Assembly: GCA_037178675.1 (NCBI GenBank)
Contig: JAYMGJ010000178.1
Location: 62,001 to 126,000 of the forward strand
DNA length: 64,000 bases
Source of the DNA: Scleroderma bovista
Lineage: Eukaryota > Basidiomycota > Agaricomycetes > Boletales > Sclerodermataceae
Direction: 5' to 3'
Shown here: one piece after another, positions 45,880 to 58,620 of the stretch
How the letters are laid out: every line of letters starts with the position of its first letter
Position numbering within the stretch: the stretch's first letter is position 1
Notes under the pieces: generated by a model
What the model was told of the DNA's origin: nothing
What the model saw: only the letters and a program-made list of their open reading frames with translations
Database searches by the model: none
Position numbers and translations under genes: made by a program

Positions 45880-46925
45880 ATTTGCTCCACAGGTTCCATT
45901 GCCCTCGTGGTGCGATGTCTTTTCTAGCTGTGGTCTGTCGCTCAAGGCAATGGCCTTTTTGACCATTGCTTTTACTATGCTCAAGTTTTGCTTCTCAGCA
46001 CATCCTTACGTCTTTCGTCCTTGGACTGACGTTCTTACTTGGTTGCTCAAGTATCTCCCGGAGCTTGGCTCGCGCCTGCTCCCTCGACGCCATGTTTACG
46101 CTTTTCCTTCTTTAACAGGTGGGTGTCGGCACCTTCTCCGTCAGAACTCTGCACTGACAAGTGCGCCATGTCACGAGGCAGGTTTCCAGGACTTCAACGC
46201 AGCTCTCTGTCCATCCAGATTATGTAAAGTATTCGCTAATCTTGGTCAGTGGATCGACGCCCTTTCCCTTATCGAGCGTGGAAGCCTTCACCCGGTCTCA
46301 GTCAAACCATCGCTCAGTCTGCAGGCGGGTTTATTCTTCAGGGGAAGTACCCTTCTAGTATTAATCCTTCTACGGTCGTCGGGCGTTATTCACTCTCGAC
46401 TTCCGTCCCTTACGGTTGACGGTAGTCCAGTCGTGGTCACCATCCATATCATTCCTGAGCTCCTTGTTCGGGGAGGGTGGTGGCTCGGACGCATCCATCG
46501 TCACCTGGCATCCCATCTGATCCTTCGTTAAGATGGGCAACGGTCATGACTTTCAAGTGAATGATATTATTTACAGGCTTCAGGCCTACTAATGTTCCTA
46601 AGTTGCTAAATATAACTGGCGAGTGTCCATGCTCATTGTCAGATAACAGCGGTGAGAGCTCTGAACCGGGCAACACCGGCGAGGTAGTCCTCGAACCGGG
46701 GATACACCTCTCTAGGAGGGAGCATGCTCCCACGCACGACGTCATTATATCGTGGTGGGGCGGCTGTGTTCAAATCTTCCTGACTGTTTGCACTTCTGGT
46801 GCCCGTTTCGGAAGGAAAACTGAGAGGCGAATCAGCGTTCTCTTTCGGTTTGGCTGGGGAGCGAGTTTTGTTGCGGGGCTGTATCTCGTAGATTTTTTAT
46901 ATATTTTGAGTCAAAGATGTGAGTA
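45880..46925 (-). mobile_element. Degenerate gag-like fragment of a retroelement
   Basis: On the minus strand broken frames read IYEIQPRNKTRSPAKPKENA, PPRYNDVVRGSMLPPREVYP and further on DWTTVNRKGRKSRVNNARR, with stops and frame changes between. The first block matches, in inverted orientation, the fragment at 50454-50597 (RYNLRNKTRSPANL). The pattern of an RYNLR-like start, a YNDVVR motif and a WTTV-RK motif recalls gag-type frames of Agaricomycete LTR elements. That assignment comes from memory and is not proven. No reverse transcriptase is present. Confidence 0.5.
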
Positions 46926-47282
46926 GTAAAAAAGGTAATGGGTTATAAATGTCATGGGTGTGGTTGGCGTACCCTTGATCGTATGGCGAACGATTAGTCC
47001 TCGTCGAGTTGTCGGGAAGCGTGAGTGGGGTAGAGTGTGGAGTGTGGAGTAGTAGTAGAAATATGTGACATCGAAGAGTATCATTGTCGGCATTGGTGGT
47101 GATGGCCTCATCGTCACATTGGCGTGGCTGTTGGCACTGACGTCTATGGGGTCATTTGCATTGGTAATGGTGGGGTCGTCGTCATCGTTGGCGGTGGTGA
47201 CGTCGTCTGGTAGTGGGGTCAGCAGGGTGTGCGAGCGCCGAGCAGTAAAGCAGAAAACTCCAATGGGCATGGAAAGCGTAAC
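46926..47282. other. Low-complexity spacer
   Basis: A GTGGTG/GGTGTG-rich stretch without a believable gene. Its frames are simple-sequence artefacts. Confidence 0.4.
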
Positions 47283-47615
47283 GACTGGCGATGGCGATGG
47301 CGATGGCGATTGACGAGGTGGCAACGACGGCGAAGATGGTACAATGAGCTAGGGTACCGCCGACTCAACGCGAGTCGAGGGAACGCGACTGACTGGAAAG
47401 AATCAGTGCGTGCGTCAACACCAGAGATCAAGAATCGAGAACTTGCCTGTGTTGTCTGGGCCACCCACACATCCTCAGAGCGTCCGTATTGGACCATCAG
47501 ACACCGACATCCGCGGAGAGTACGCAGGGTGCGGGTGGTCGCGCCTTGTCGTCATCAGACCTACCTGGCGTGGGTGGGTGCATTCATTCGTCGCTGTCGT
47601 CGTCTTAGCACTAGT
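47283..47615 (+). repeat. Right block of the duplication, copy A
   Basis: This matches 52454-52760 in the same orientation, with small insertions and deletions: a GGCGAT microsatellite, CGACTCAACGC, GTCGAGGGAACG, GTCTGGGCCACCCAC and GCAGGGTGCGG. Together with the left block at 45529 it shows that one segment was duplicated at a spacing of about 5.1 kb. Confidence 0.8.
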
Positions 47616-47708
47616 CACTGGCCATGTGTGTGCGTGTGGAAAATGCTGCAATGGTTCGCATAGCAAAGGACTGGCGCTATTGTTCTGGTGCGGAAATGAA
47701 AATTATGT

Positions 47709-49049
47709 CTAGTGTATCACATCGCTGTTGGCCTCTACAAACTCCATCATATAGGCTACAAGCGCTTGAACGTTGCTTTCTGCGATGGCATTGTAAAGTG
47801 AAACCCGGACACCTGAGAAATTTGATTAGCCCGCAGTGATACAATATGGCTAGCCTAGCGTACCTCCAACTGATCTTCAAGAGCGTCAATCTAACATCAG
47901 AAAATACATCCAAAATGCCAAAGGTCGGAGATCTCACCTATGCCCACGTAGCCCTTTCATATTTCGCGCCTCAGCGCCAGCGATAAATTCGTCCAGTTTA
48001 CCGTCGCCAATGACATCGAAGACCACGTTCATCTGACTGCCAGAACCCTCTTTGACCTTTTTCCTGAAAACTCGTCTTTGTACTCCTTTCTCCAATGCCT
48101 CATATACCATCCTTGATTTCCTTGCAGAAATCTGAGCGTAGATCTCCATCGCGTCTTCCCCGAATTCCTGTATCATCCGCTTGAGAACGAGCCCGCTGAT
48201 GTAAATCGACAAGACGGGCGGGGTATTGTACAAACTTTGATGGTCCGCCAGAGTGCCGTATGATGTGCATAAGGGGATGGGAATAGCGCCATTCCGAGCG
48301 GCTTTGTCCACGTCAACGAGGCAGTCCTTCCTGACGATGAGTACAGTCAGCCCAGCTGGGCCAAGGTTCTTCTGTGCACCCGCATAGATGACCGCATGGT
48401 CCTCGAGATGCGGGATTTGGTGTGACAGGAAAGAAGAAGAATAATCCCCGACAAGAGGGGGATTTTTGGGCAGTAAATGGAAAGGGAACGAGGTCGGTGT
48501 GTCCGCCTGGCGAGCGAACTCGACGCCATCGACAGTCTCGTTGGCGCAGTAATAAATTAGGACTGGATTGTCAGAGAACGCGTACGTGTCGTTCTTGTGA
48601 CTGGGTATGTTATCGAACTTGCCCTGCTCTGAGGAGTTTCTAGAGTCAACGATCACATTGACTTTAGCGCCGCCCAACCTCTTCGCCTCCTTTGCCGCCT
48701 TATCACTCCACGATCCGGTTACTATATAGTCCATCGACCGTTGCTCCGATTTAAGCGCCGGGTGCTGATCATGATGAACAGCGAGCATATTGAGCACCAC
48801 AGCGGAGAACTGTGCACACCCTCCGCCCTGGGTGAAGAGGATGACATGAGTTTCTGGGACCTTGAGGAGTTTTCGGATGTCGGACTCGACACCGTGGATA
48901 AAATTCTTGAACTCCTTCGAGCGGTGCGAAATTTCTGCGATACCCATGCCAGTGCCTTGGAAATCCAGTAAGGCATCACCAGCCTCCCTCAATACTGCTT
49001 CGGGGAGTGCGGATGGGCCTGCACCGAAGTTCAGTGCGCGCGGTGTCAT
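47709..49049 (-). CDS. SER1: Phosphoserine aminotransferase
   Basis: This PLP enzyme converts 3-phosphohydroxypyruvate to phosphoserine in serine biosynthesis. The start at 49049 gives MTPRALNFGAGPSALPEAVL. The catalytic lysine lies in VIYAGAQKNLGPAGLTVLIV, and FTQGGGCAQF and MGIAEISHRSKEF are further family motifs. Exon 1 runs from 49049 to 47938 and ends within GLRGHR. An intron (47875-47937) is followed by an exon of only 11 nt (47864-47874), then an intron (47813-47863) and the last exon (47709-47812; VRVSLYNAIAESNVQALVA). The microexon supplies SVGG, which the family requires (GHRSVGGVRVSLYNA). Any other join shifts the frame of the last exon. The length is about normal. Confidence 0.95.
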
Positions 49050-49954
49050 CTCTACTGTGAGGGGGAGCTTGAGAACCAGTGGATTGAAAGATGGAAATAG
49101 GAGGTGTCTTGACGACTAGTAGTAATAGAAGATGGCACACTAAGATCTTTCAATTCGAATTGCCAGACAACTGGTATTGAACAAAAGACCCCGGGAAAAT
49201 ACATCGAAGGAGCGATTATTTTATAATTGTACTACGGAGGGGATTCGGAACGAGGATATCAGACATATGAGCGTCTCCTGACAGTTCGGCCGAGTGTGAG
49301 GGCAAAAATGAAGCTGTCACAAACCCCCTTCAGGGGCACGTAATACCAGACGACCCGAACGTTGTCAGATTTCGTTGTCGAGGTGAATGAATTCGGCAGG
49401 GGACCGGGGGGATCTCCAGCGCCTATTACGAAGCAGTCGAGGCGGTAGGGATGTCGTTTAGTTCGACGACTGGGAATGTGTGCGCTAGGCACGGTGTACA
49501 AGTGGGGTGACGACGCTTCTTGCAGAATCGGCACCCTGGAGATGCCGTCCTTGCCTTAGGTGAATAGCGGCATGTGCGCCCTATGTATAAACGGACGATC
49601 TTAAATTCCCGCGTCGTGGGGGCACGGTCCTGATGTTCGTAGTCGTAGGCACAGCGATGAGCAAGTAGGCGCCAGCTCCCTGGCCGTACGTTGGCATTGC
49701 TTCTGGGTTCTCGGTTCGGGCGTCCAGCGCCTGAGGGCCATTGTTCGTCATCCGTAAGAGGGATTACAGGCAGTACGGTGAAGTCGCCACTTTGATGAAG
49801 TCTATCACCATAGTATCTAGGTCGACCTGATGCCGAAGTGGAGCGTTGCTCCCGCGTGTCCGGATGGACAGAGCAATGCGACATATGCATATCGCTACAC
49901 ACCCGGCTGCCATGTCCTCTTTGTCGTCCGACGCATCTCCGATATTGCTATCGG
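49050..49954. other. Decayed retroelement flank, no supported gene
   Basis: This continues the degenerate sequence downstream of the chromodomain fragment on the minus strand. A 158-codon frame (49426-49902, minus) contains CRFCKKRRHPTCTPCL, but I cannot tie it to a family, and it has no convincing start or splice context. Confidence 0.3.
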
Positions 49955-50239
49955 TCAATCGTCGATACCTAATATTTCGAAGTAGTCAACGAGCGCATGT
50001 AGATGTTCTATTTCACCGTATGGTAGCCACGTTTTATCGCCTGAAGTCCAAAGGACTTCGAACTTGGCATCCGCGTGACTGCCTTGATGCGACAGGACCT
50101 TGTCGACGGTCCATGCGCGAGCGGTCCCGCCAAGTTCCAGGATCTGGTCGTCGAGTCGGCCAGGGAACAGGCGGTCGTTGTTGGGTATAGGGATGCGCAG
50201 CAGAGATGAGTGGAAGACGTCGTGGCTGCAGACTGCAGT
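49955..50239 (-). mobile_element. Integrase C-terminus and chromodomain fragment of a Ty3/Gypsy element
   Basis: An open minus-strand frame reads HDVFHSSLLRIPIPNNDRLF, as at the end of Ty3/Gypsy integrases, followed by a chromodomain-like segment (ARAWTVDKVLSHQGSHADAK, FEVLWTSGDKTWLPYGEIEH) and a stop at 49955. Chromodomains at this place define the chromovirus branch. Nothing of reverse transcriptase or protease is present and the frame is cut off by a stop at 50240-50242, so this is a fragment. Confidence 0.65.
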
Positions 50240-50453
50240 TCAATGCGGTATGGGACTAGGTCACCCTAGGACTCTTCGACGTCACATATTTTTACCCTAG
50301 ACCACACTCTACGGTCTACTCTTTACTCCTCGAAACCCATTCGCGCTTCGACGAGGACTGATCATTCGTCGTACGATCAAGGGTACGCCAACCGCACCTC
50401 ATTACATACCCATTTCCTTTTGACTACACACATCTTTGACTCAACATATAAGG

Positions 50454-50597
50454 ATGTCTACGAGATACAACCTCCGCAACAAAACTCGCTCCCCCGCCAA
50501 CTTGTTGCCGGTGAGCCCAAACCGAAGGAGAACGCTGATTCGTCCCTCAGTTCTCCTCCTTCCGAAACGGGCACCGGACGTGCAAACGGTCAGATAA
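50454..50597 (+). mobile_element. Gag-like N-terminal fragment, inverted relative to the copy at 46.8 kb
   Basis: The start at 50454 gives MSTRYNLRNKTRSPANLLP and the frame stops at 50597. Its nucleotide sequence matches the reverse complement of about 46770-46920, although that copy has lost the ANLLP part. It stands back to back with the integrase/chromodomain fragment, an arrangement an intact element would not have, so rearrangement is likely. Confidence 0.5.
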
Positions 50598-50659
50598 TGG
50601 ACAAAGCAAGGCTTGAACAATAATACGTATGACTTGACCCAAACCCGTTTGCGCCGCTC

Positions 50660-50959
50660 AGTTCCACCATTCCACACACGTAGCCGGGTCCACTGTCAAA
50701 GCGCCAACCACTGACCACAGACCCTCAACGATGGATAAAAGGCCCCCTTCATCGCAGGATGAACCCCACCCAAATAAATTCCCTCGATCCAGCTTCGGCC
50801 TTCGTTGTCTATTTATACGTCCATCTCTCTCGCCATGTCCTCCGTTGCATGCGATATTGGTTCGAACGCCAATTTGTCTATAAGGGCAGATTCCCTTACT
50901 TCTAACTGCCTCTCGCACGAGGAACGTACAGCCATCCGCAGGTCGGATCGCAAGGCTGG
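50660..50959 (+). repeat. Left block of the duplication, copy B
   Basis: Partner of 45529-45828. It includes the promoter region and the start of the intact unknown gene. Confidence 0.9.
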
Positions 50960-52101
50960 ACAAGTCTTAGGAGTCACGCTCACGCGCGACGTTAGCGCAG
51001 TTGGTAAGCAACTTTTCTCGTCCCCCTTTCCGCATTATGTAAATAAATACCCCCTAACCAACTTGACCCCTTCTTTCAGATACACTCACCACGTATCAGA
51101 ACCTTGGTGTTCTCATGGCTAAAATCAGCGCGAAGCGCCCTAGGAGTCGCCACGCCAGCAATGCCACACTAGTTGCCTCGCTCAAGGACCTTGGCATGAA
51201 GATGAAGAGGCTGGACAAGTTACTGATGACCTATGGCCATGATAGGAAGAGGCAATGGCATGGTTCTCCGCAACGCGTCGTACTGGACTTGCCAGTTGGT
51301 TCCCACACTTCAAGCCCGACGGGGAGCGCTTCTTCATCGACTGCCGGCAGTGGAGATGGCTATGGCTATGGCTACGAAGAAAGTAGAGACGAAAATGCGA
51401 GGTGTTTGGAGCAAATGCCATGGGCTCGATCGCATATGCCTCTCGCCCCTCGCTCCATTTCCCCCTCTGTTGCAACATTCACAAGCCCAGAGAGGGTTTA
51501 TGACCCCTATGATACTGTCTCCGACTTCTCTATCCCCGATACTGAAAGTTTCCCATGGGACTTCGTAGACCCCTTCAGCATATCCACAACCGACCCTGCT
51601 TACGCCTTCGTTCAGGCATACTACTCCAAGATGCACCTCGGCGATCGTATCGCGCCGCACATGCATGACAATACAGGGTTCGCACAAAACTTCCCCTTCG
51701 CATACCTGTCGCCCCCTCTGCCCTTGCCATCGGAGTGGCATGACATGGGGAACGGGAATGGTTTTAATGTGTCAGTGGGAAATCCCTCTATGGATACCGT
51801 AGGAGATATGGCAGGTCCAGCGGCGCAGGCGTCCACACGGCCTTCCTCCCATTGCATTTCTACTCCCTCGCGTGAATCTGTGGGCAGCACTACATCTGAC
51901 GAGAGTCTCGCAGTCTCCTTCCAGCGTGCGAACCTCGAATATATCAATGCAAAGTTGCAGGCTCAAGAGGCGTATGAACACAGAGAGGAAATTGCGGAAG
52001 AAATAGCCCGGCGAGAGAGGCGAGCGAAGGTACGATCGAAGCTGAAGCAGATTGCGCTGTTGGGAGAAGAGGCAAGACAAGTTGTCACCGCCGCTCCATA
52101 A
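50835..52101 (+). CDS. Unrecognised protein with C-terminal coiled coil
   Basis: I do not recognise a family. Exon 1 (50835 to about 51001) gives MSSVACDIGSNANLSIRADS and SCLSHEERTAIRRSDRKAG-like sequence, ending DVSAV at a GTAAGC donor. Exon 2 starts with DTLTTYQNLGVLMAKISAKR at about 51080. A basic part (KRPRSRHASNATLVASLKDL, KMKRLDKLLMTYGHDRKRQW) is followed by a long serine/proline/tyrosine-rich region and a charged helix (LEYINAKLQAQEAYEHREEI, AEEIARRERRAKVRSKLKQI) ending at 52101. It might be nuclear given the basic segment. A truncated copy of its 5' end lies at 45702, and duplicated flanks surround it. Confidence 0.65.
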
Positions 52102-52453
52102 TACTTTATAAAGGCGGCGTTGGGAGCTCGAGGTCTTCGAAGGTGCTTTATCTAAGTACTATGTGTATATCTGTAAATTTCAAGTAACGTACTACATACA
52201 GCGATCATATGCACACAACTTGCGAATATACGGACCATATTATGAAAACATTGCAACACCGTCTGTACTGCGCACGGCCGTGTGTAGTGTTTTAAGACCT
52301 GGAAACAATATAAATGCGTTGAGCAGCCGGGCGGACACATTGAGAGGCCTAACGGACACTCCAAATGTGTAGAACAACAGTGAAATGGGCTACCGCACGC
52401 GAATGTGCAAAGCGTTGCAGAGTATATACGCGATTGCAACAAGCGTCGAGGGT
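52102..52453. other. 3' flank of the unknown gene
   Basis: No gene or repeat of note; moderately AT-rich sequence between the gene end and the right block of the duplication. Confidence 0.4.
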
Positions 52454-52760
52454 GTGACGGCTGGCGATGGCGATGGCGATCGACGGCGAAGATGACACAA
52501 TGAGTTGCGGTACTGTCGACTCAACGCAAGTCGAGGGAACGGGAGAGAGATTAAGAATCAAGAACTTACCTGTGTCGTCTGGGCCACCCACAAATCCCTC
52601 AGTGCATCCATACTACGCGGAAGATTCAAAGGCAAAACGACTTAGTGCCTTCGAGCATATGCAGGGTGCGGATGGTCGCGTCTTGTAGTCATCATTGTCC
52701 ATCGCGTGCATGGGAGCATTCAGTCGTCGTTGTCGTCATCTTCGCACTACTAGTCACTGA
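52454..52760 (+). repeat. Right block of the duplication, copy B
   Basis: Partner of 47283-47615. It shares GCGATGGCGATGGCGAT, CGACTCAACGC, GTCGAGGGAACG, GGGCCACCCAC and the GCAGGGTGCGGATGGTCGCG region, but is shorter through deletions. Confidence 0.8.
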
Positions 52761-53237
52761 TCAATGACAGTGAGGAACCCTCCAAAAAAAGGGATAGCAA
52801 GGCTATAGGAAGGAGAATCCTGTAGCACCACATGCAGGGAGGTCTATATGGAGGCTTGATACCGAAGACGAGCGAATAGCTTCACAACAGAGAGATGTGC
52901 TTCCCAGGGGAACAACGCAATTGTCAGTACAAGTGTGTCCTCACGTGGAGACCGGAAAGACGAGGGGAAGAAAGTGGGTGGTTTGATAGCAGGCGGTAGA
53001 CCAGCCGATTAGTTCTTCTCGTTGGGTCTGCAGATGCCACAGACGACTTCACTGATACACGATTAGCTTTAGCACGTGAGTGAAAACGTCAAACGGATCT
53101 GGTGTGCCAGGAAAAAAAATTGGTGTGGCTTGCATCTTGTTCCTCACCATTGCCACTGCCAGTGCCAGCGAGTGCGTACCGTAGAAACTCGGGGGGAAGA
53201 TTTTTCGCCCGTCCTCTTTCCTCTGCTGTTTACTCGG
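52761..53237. promoter_or_regulatory. Upstream region of ornithine decarboxylase
   Basis: No gene. This holds the promoter and the probable 5' untranslated region. The ODC frame is open back to 53076 without an ATG, so the start is at 53238. I see no clear box to name. Confidence 0.4.
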
Positions 53238-54779
53238 ATGGAAGTTCTCCCGTTGACTCCCATTAACATTCCTGTATCTGTCGCAACCGTTCGTAGGGAA
53301 ACTAGCTGGATCGCTCGTCCTGACAATGTGCCCGGGCCAGCAGACGAGCTCGAGGGGGAGACCATCTTCGACTCTCTGCCCCCTCTCTTTCGAGGACACC
53401 CAGAGGTCCATCTTCGCAATGGCATCATGAATGCATCACGAAAAGCAGTGGCAAACGTCCTTGACGCCGAGAAGGCCTTTTTCGTCGCGGATCTTACCCA
53501 AGTGTACCTCCAGCATCAGAGATGGCTTCGCTGTCTTCCCGACATCGAACCACACTATGGTGCGCACACGGCTTCCTTTTCTACTATGCAGGACCCTCAC
53601 CGCACTTTCTGCCTAAGCTGTAAAATGCAACCCGGACCCATACGTCCTTAGGCTTCTTGCATCTTTGGGTGCAGGATTCGACTGCGCCTCAAACGGAGAG
53701 ATATCTCAGGTCTTAAGCATAGGCGGTGTCGACCCTAGTCGGATCATCTTCGCTAATCCGTGCAAGGCAGCTTCTTTCATTCGCGGTGCCGCGAAGGCTG
53801 GTGTCGACAAAATGACGTTCGATAATGCCGACGAACTGTACAAAATCTCACGCGTGCACCCTTCTGCCAAACTCATCATCCGTATCCTTGCGGATGATTC
53901 TAAAAGCATCTGTCGGTTCGGCATCAAGTTCGGTGCTCCACTGGAGGTCGTGCCTATCCTCCTATTCAAGGCCAAGGAGCTTAACCTTGATGTCATTGGG
54001 GTCAGTTTCCATGTCGGAAGTGGCTGCTATGATCCGACTATATACGAGGATGCCATCAGACGGGCTCGCGACGTATTTGATATGGGTCAGCGCGCTGGCT
54101 ATCAGTTTTCTGTTCTGGATATTGGCGGAGGCTTCGAAGATGCCCGCCTTGAGGCTGCCGCTGGTGTCATTAATCACGCGATCAGTCAGTACTTTCCCGA
54201 TAGGGCGGGCATTAGGCTCGTCGCTGAACCGGGTCGGTTCTATGTCTCTCGAGCCTTTTCTCTCGCCGCGAACATCATCGCGCGTAGGGCACAGATGGCG
54301 GAGGACAGTGGGACAGGTCGTGATGTCGCCATGTCCAACGGGGATGAGCCCACCGTGATGTGTAAGCGTCTACACTGATGTACTCAGGAGTTCCCTGCTG
54401 ATCTACGATGGCAGATTATATCAATGAGGGGGTATACGGTGCATTTAACTGCATCATGTTCGATCACCAGACTGTCGAACCTGACGTTCTTTCGATGAGC
54501 GGCTCATTCCACATTTCTACTTTGGAACCCATGTCCGCGAGCAGCGTCTGGGGACCGACATGCGACTCTATAGATCGTGTGTGCAAGTCTGTTCAGCTGC
54601 CTAGTGCGCTGCAGGTCGGTGACTGGCTGGGGTTCAACAACATGGGGGCGTACACGATCTGTGCTGCGAGCCGGTTCAACGGATTTCAACTGAGCGACGT
54701 TATCTACACCACGAGCAAGGGCGGAGAGGAGGCGCGGGAAGCGTTGCGCCGCTTTGCAGTAGACGGCCACGGCCACTAA
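53238..54779 (+). CDS. SPE1: Ornithine decarboxylase
   Basis: This PLP enzyme makes putrescine from ornithine, the first step of polyamine synthesis. The start at 53238 gives MEVLPLTPINIPVSVA. Exon 1 ends at HY; after an intron (about 53560-53618) exon 2 opens with AVKCNPDP, whose lysine binds PLP. Further motifs are GAGFDCASNGEI, HVGSGCYDP, FSVLDIGGGFED and RLVAEPGRFYV. A second intron (about 54362-54413) joins to YYINEGVYGAFNCIMFDHQ. WGPTCDSIDRV carries the catalytic cysteine of the shared active site. The end is VDGHGH at 54779. Length and motif order are normal. ODC is usually controlled after translation by antizyme; nothing here shows that directly. Confidence 0.95.
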
Positions 54780-54958
54780 ATCATGTAGGAACTAAGCGTA
54801 GAGTGCCAACTTGAGGAATCGGAGTCATCGATGGACCCATGTGTGCTTACGTAATGAGTGACTCGGGTGGATCCGAGATTTTGCGTCGAGTGGACCGCGC
54901 ACCATCCATTCTCATCGCCGACCTCAACCTCAAGACACCCACGAAGGCCACACAAGTC

Positions 54959-56060
54959 ATGGTAAGTCGATTCTGGATGGCTCTCGCTGTGGTCCTGGGC
55001 GGTTTGTCATGGACAAGTTGGCGACAAGCGGATGGATGGACAGGAGGCTGTTGGGATGAACCCGACCTATCGTGCGATGCAGTTGTTGACCTTCCGTCCT
55101 AGCCTCCCAAATCCAAGCCAGGTTCCGGCAAAAAGCCTGCCCCTGCCCCAGGTTCCAAGGCGGGTTCCAAAACGACCAAAAACCCACTGTTCGAGGCCCG
55201 GCCTCGTAATTTTGGTATCGGTGCGTTCTACCAGATACTTTACGCAGCAAATTCAGAGCATTTCCACAGGGCAGGACATTCGACCCAAAACTGACCTCAC
55301 CCGCTTCGTGAAATGGCCTGAATATGTCCGACTCCAACGCCAGAAAGTCATCCTCAGGCAACGTCTAAAGGTTCCCCCTGCTATTGCCCAGTTCTCTCAC
55401 ACCTTGGACAAGAACACTGCTACGCAACTCTTTAAGCTCCTCAACAAGTGAGTGACGCACAATGGTCAGATCGAACATATTTTTTTAATCTGCACACCAG
55501 GTATCGCCCGGAGACCCGACAGGAGAAGAAAACTCGTCTCGAGACCCTTGCAAAGGCCGCCGCCGAACAGAAGGAGCCTACCAAGGACAAGAAGCCTCTT
55601 TTTGTCAAGTCTGGTCTCAACCACTGTGTAGCTCTCATCGAGGCCAAGAAGGCCTCGCTCATCGTCATTGCTCATGATGTCGACCCGATTGAGCTCGTAG
55701 TGTTCCTTCCCGCTCTTTGCCGCAAGATGGGCGTCCCCTATGTCATTGTCAAGGGCAAAGCTCGTCTCGGGACCGTTGTCCATAAGAAGACGGCTGCTGT
55801 CCTTGCCCTCCAGGATGTCAAGAGCGAGGACCAGCGCGACCTTGCTACCCTCATCAACGCAGCCAAGGCTAACTTGTACGTACCCGATTGAATCCCTGAT
55901 GATTAGCACGGTTGAATGTGTGCACAGCACCGATAAATATGAAGAACAGCGTCGTCAATGGGGTGGAGGCATTCGTGGTAACAAGTCTACCGAGATGTTC
56001 CGCAAGCGTGCAAAGGCAGCGGGCCAGACTGTCAACACCGCTGCTCTCAGCAAGCTATAA
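54959..56060 (+). CDS. RPL8: 60S ribosomal protein L8 (eL8, L7Ae family)
   Basis: This is a structural protein of the large ribosomal subunit. The first exon is only the ATG (54959-54961), followed by an intron. Exon 2 gives [20 protein letters not shown] and [14 protein letters not shown]. After a second intron come [20 protein letters not shown] and [12 protein letters not shown]. The L7Ae-type RNA-binding core follows ([60 protein letters not shown]). The last exon reads [20 protein letters not shown] and ends at 56060. There are five exons. Length and sequence are typical. Confidence 0.96.
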
Positions 56061-56375
56061 TGGCTTACTTATACTTTGTGCATGAGGTTGGGGTTTTCCT
56101 CACGTATGACATGTTGTATGGATTACGCTATGCTTTATACAACGTCGCATCAGTTGCGCTGCATTCCCTGGACTCGAATGTGAATTTACCAACAACCGCT
56201 AAGGACGACTTTGTAGAAATATACTCAGGGCCGAAATTTCAGGAGATAGATCGTTGACACCCAATGTATTAGCAGCAGATGTGGCCAGTGAAAAATGTCG
56301 GTAAGACAAAGTGAGGTTTGTAAGGCAATGCAAATTCTACGGGCTATCCAAAACGCGGTCCACCAGCCAAATCGT

Positions 56376-58186
<1,811 letters not shown>

Positions 58187-58479
58187 GTTGCGAGGAATTT
58201 CGGAAGTGGCGGTAGGTGGCGGTGCTTCGTCCATTTAGCCAGTTAGAACCTAACGGAGTTTGAAATCTAACCTACCGGACCGCTCGGCCCGCTAAAAATA
58301 ATTCTGCCTCTTACACCAGGACCTCTGTGAATATCCCATGGGACCCAGATCCCTTTTCGGACAAAAATACACTGTGGGAAGTAAAGTCACCGGTATTCAG
58401 TGATTGAATCACCACTTATCAATGTCGACCGCAGTACATACCAGTGACGAAGCGCCAAAAATCTGCGTCCCCGGATGTC
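58187..58479. promoter_or_regulatory. Upstream region of dihydrolipoyl dehydrogenase
   Basis: Promoter side of the dehydrogenase gene, bounded by the beginning of the CACTA-type element. No distinct box recognised. Confidence 0.35.
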
Positions 58480-58620
58480 ACTGAAGTGCTCATTTTCGCT
58501 ATTGAAATTCAGTGTCCGAGTCAGTGTCTGTGACACTGATTTTAGAGTGTCTTAGTCACTTATTTTCGGACACGTTAGCACTATTTTTCAGTGTACTAAG
58601 CACTTGTATTCCGTTGCATA
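58480..58620. repeat. Cluster of CACTG/CAGTG subterminal repeats
   Basis: Within about 140 bp there are many CACT or CAGTG words in both orientations, e.g. GATGTCACTGAAGTG, GAGTCAGTGTCTGTGACACTG, TAGTCACTTATTTT and TTTTTCAGTGTACTAAGCACT. Such arrays near CACTA element ends are binding sites for the element's own protein. The family's terminal pentamer resembles these words. Confidence 0.6.

Noticed and set aside
47065..47339. Simple-sequence frames on both strands as genes
   Set aside because: They consist of GGT/GAT-type low-complexity translation and partly of a microsatellite.
45529..50959. The 300-bp direct repeats as LTRs of a retrotransposon
   Set aside because: The sequence between them contains an intact phosphoserine aminotransferase gene and no polymerase, and the repeats contain a gene start. 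A segmental duplication explains them better.
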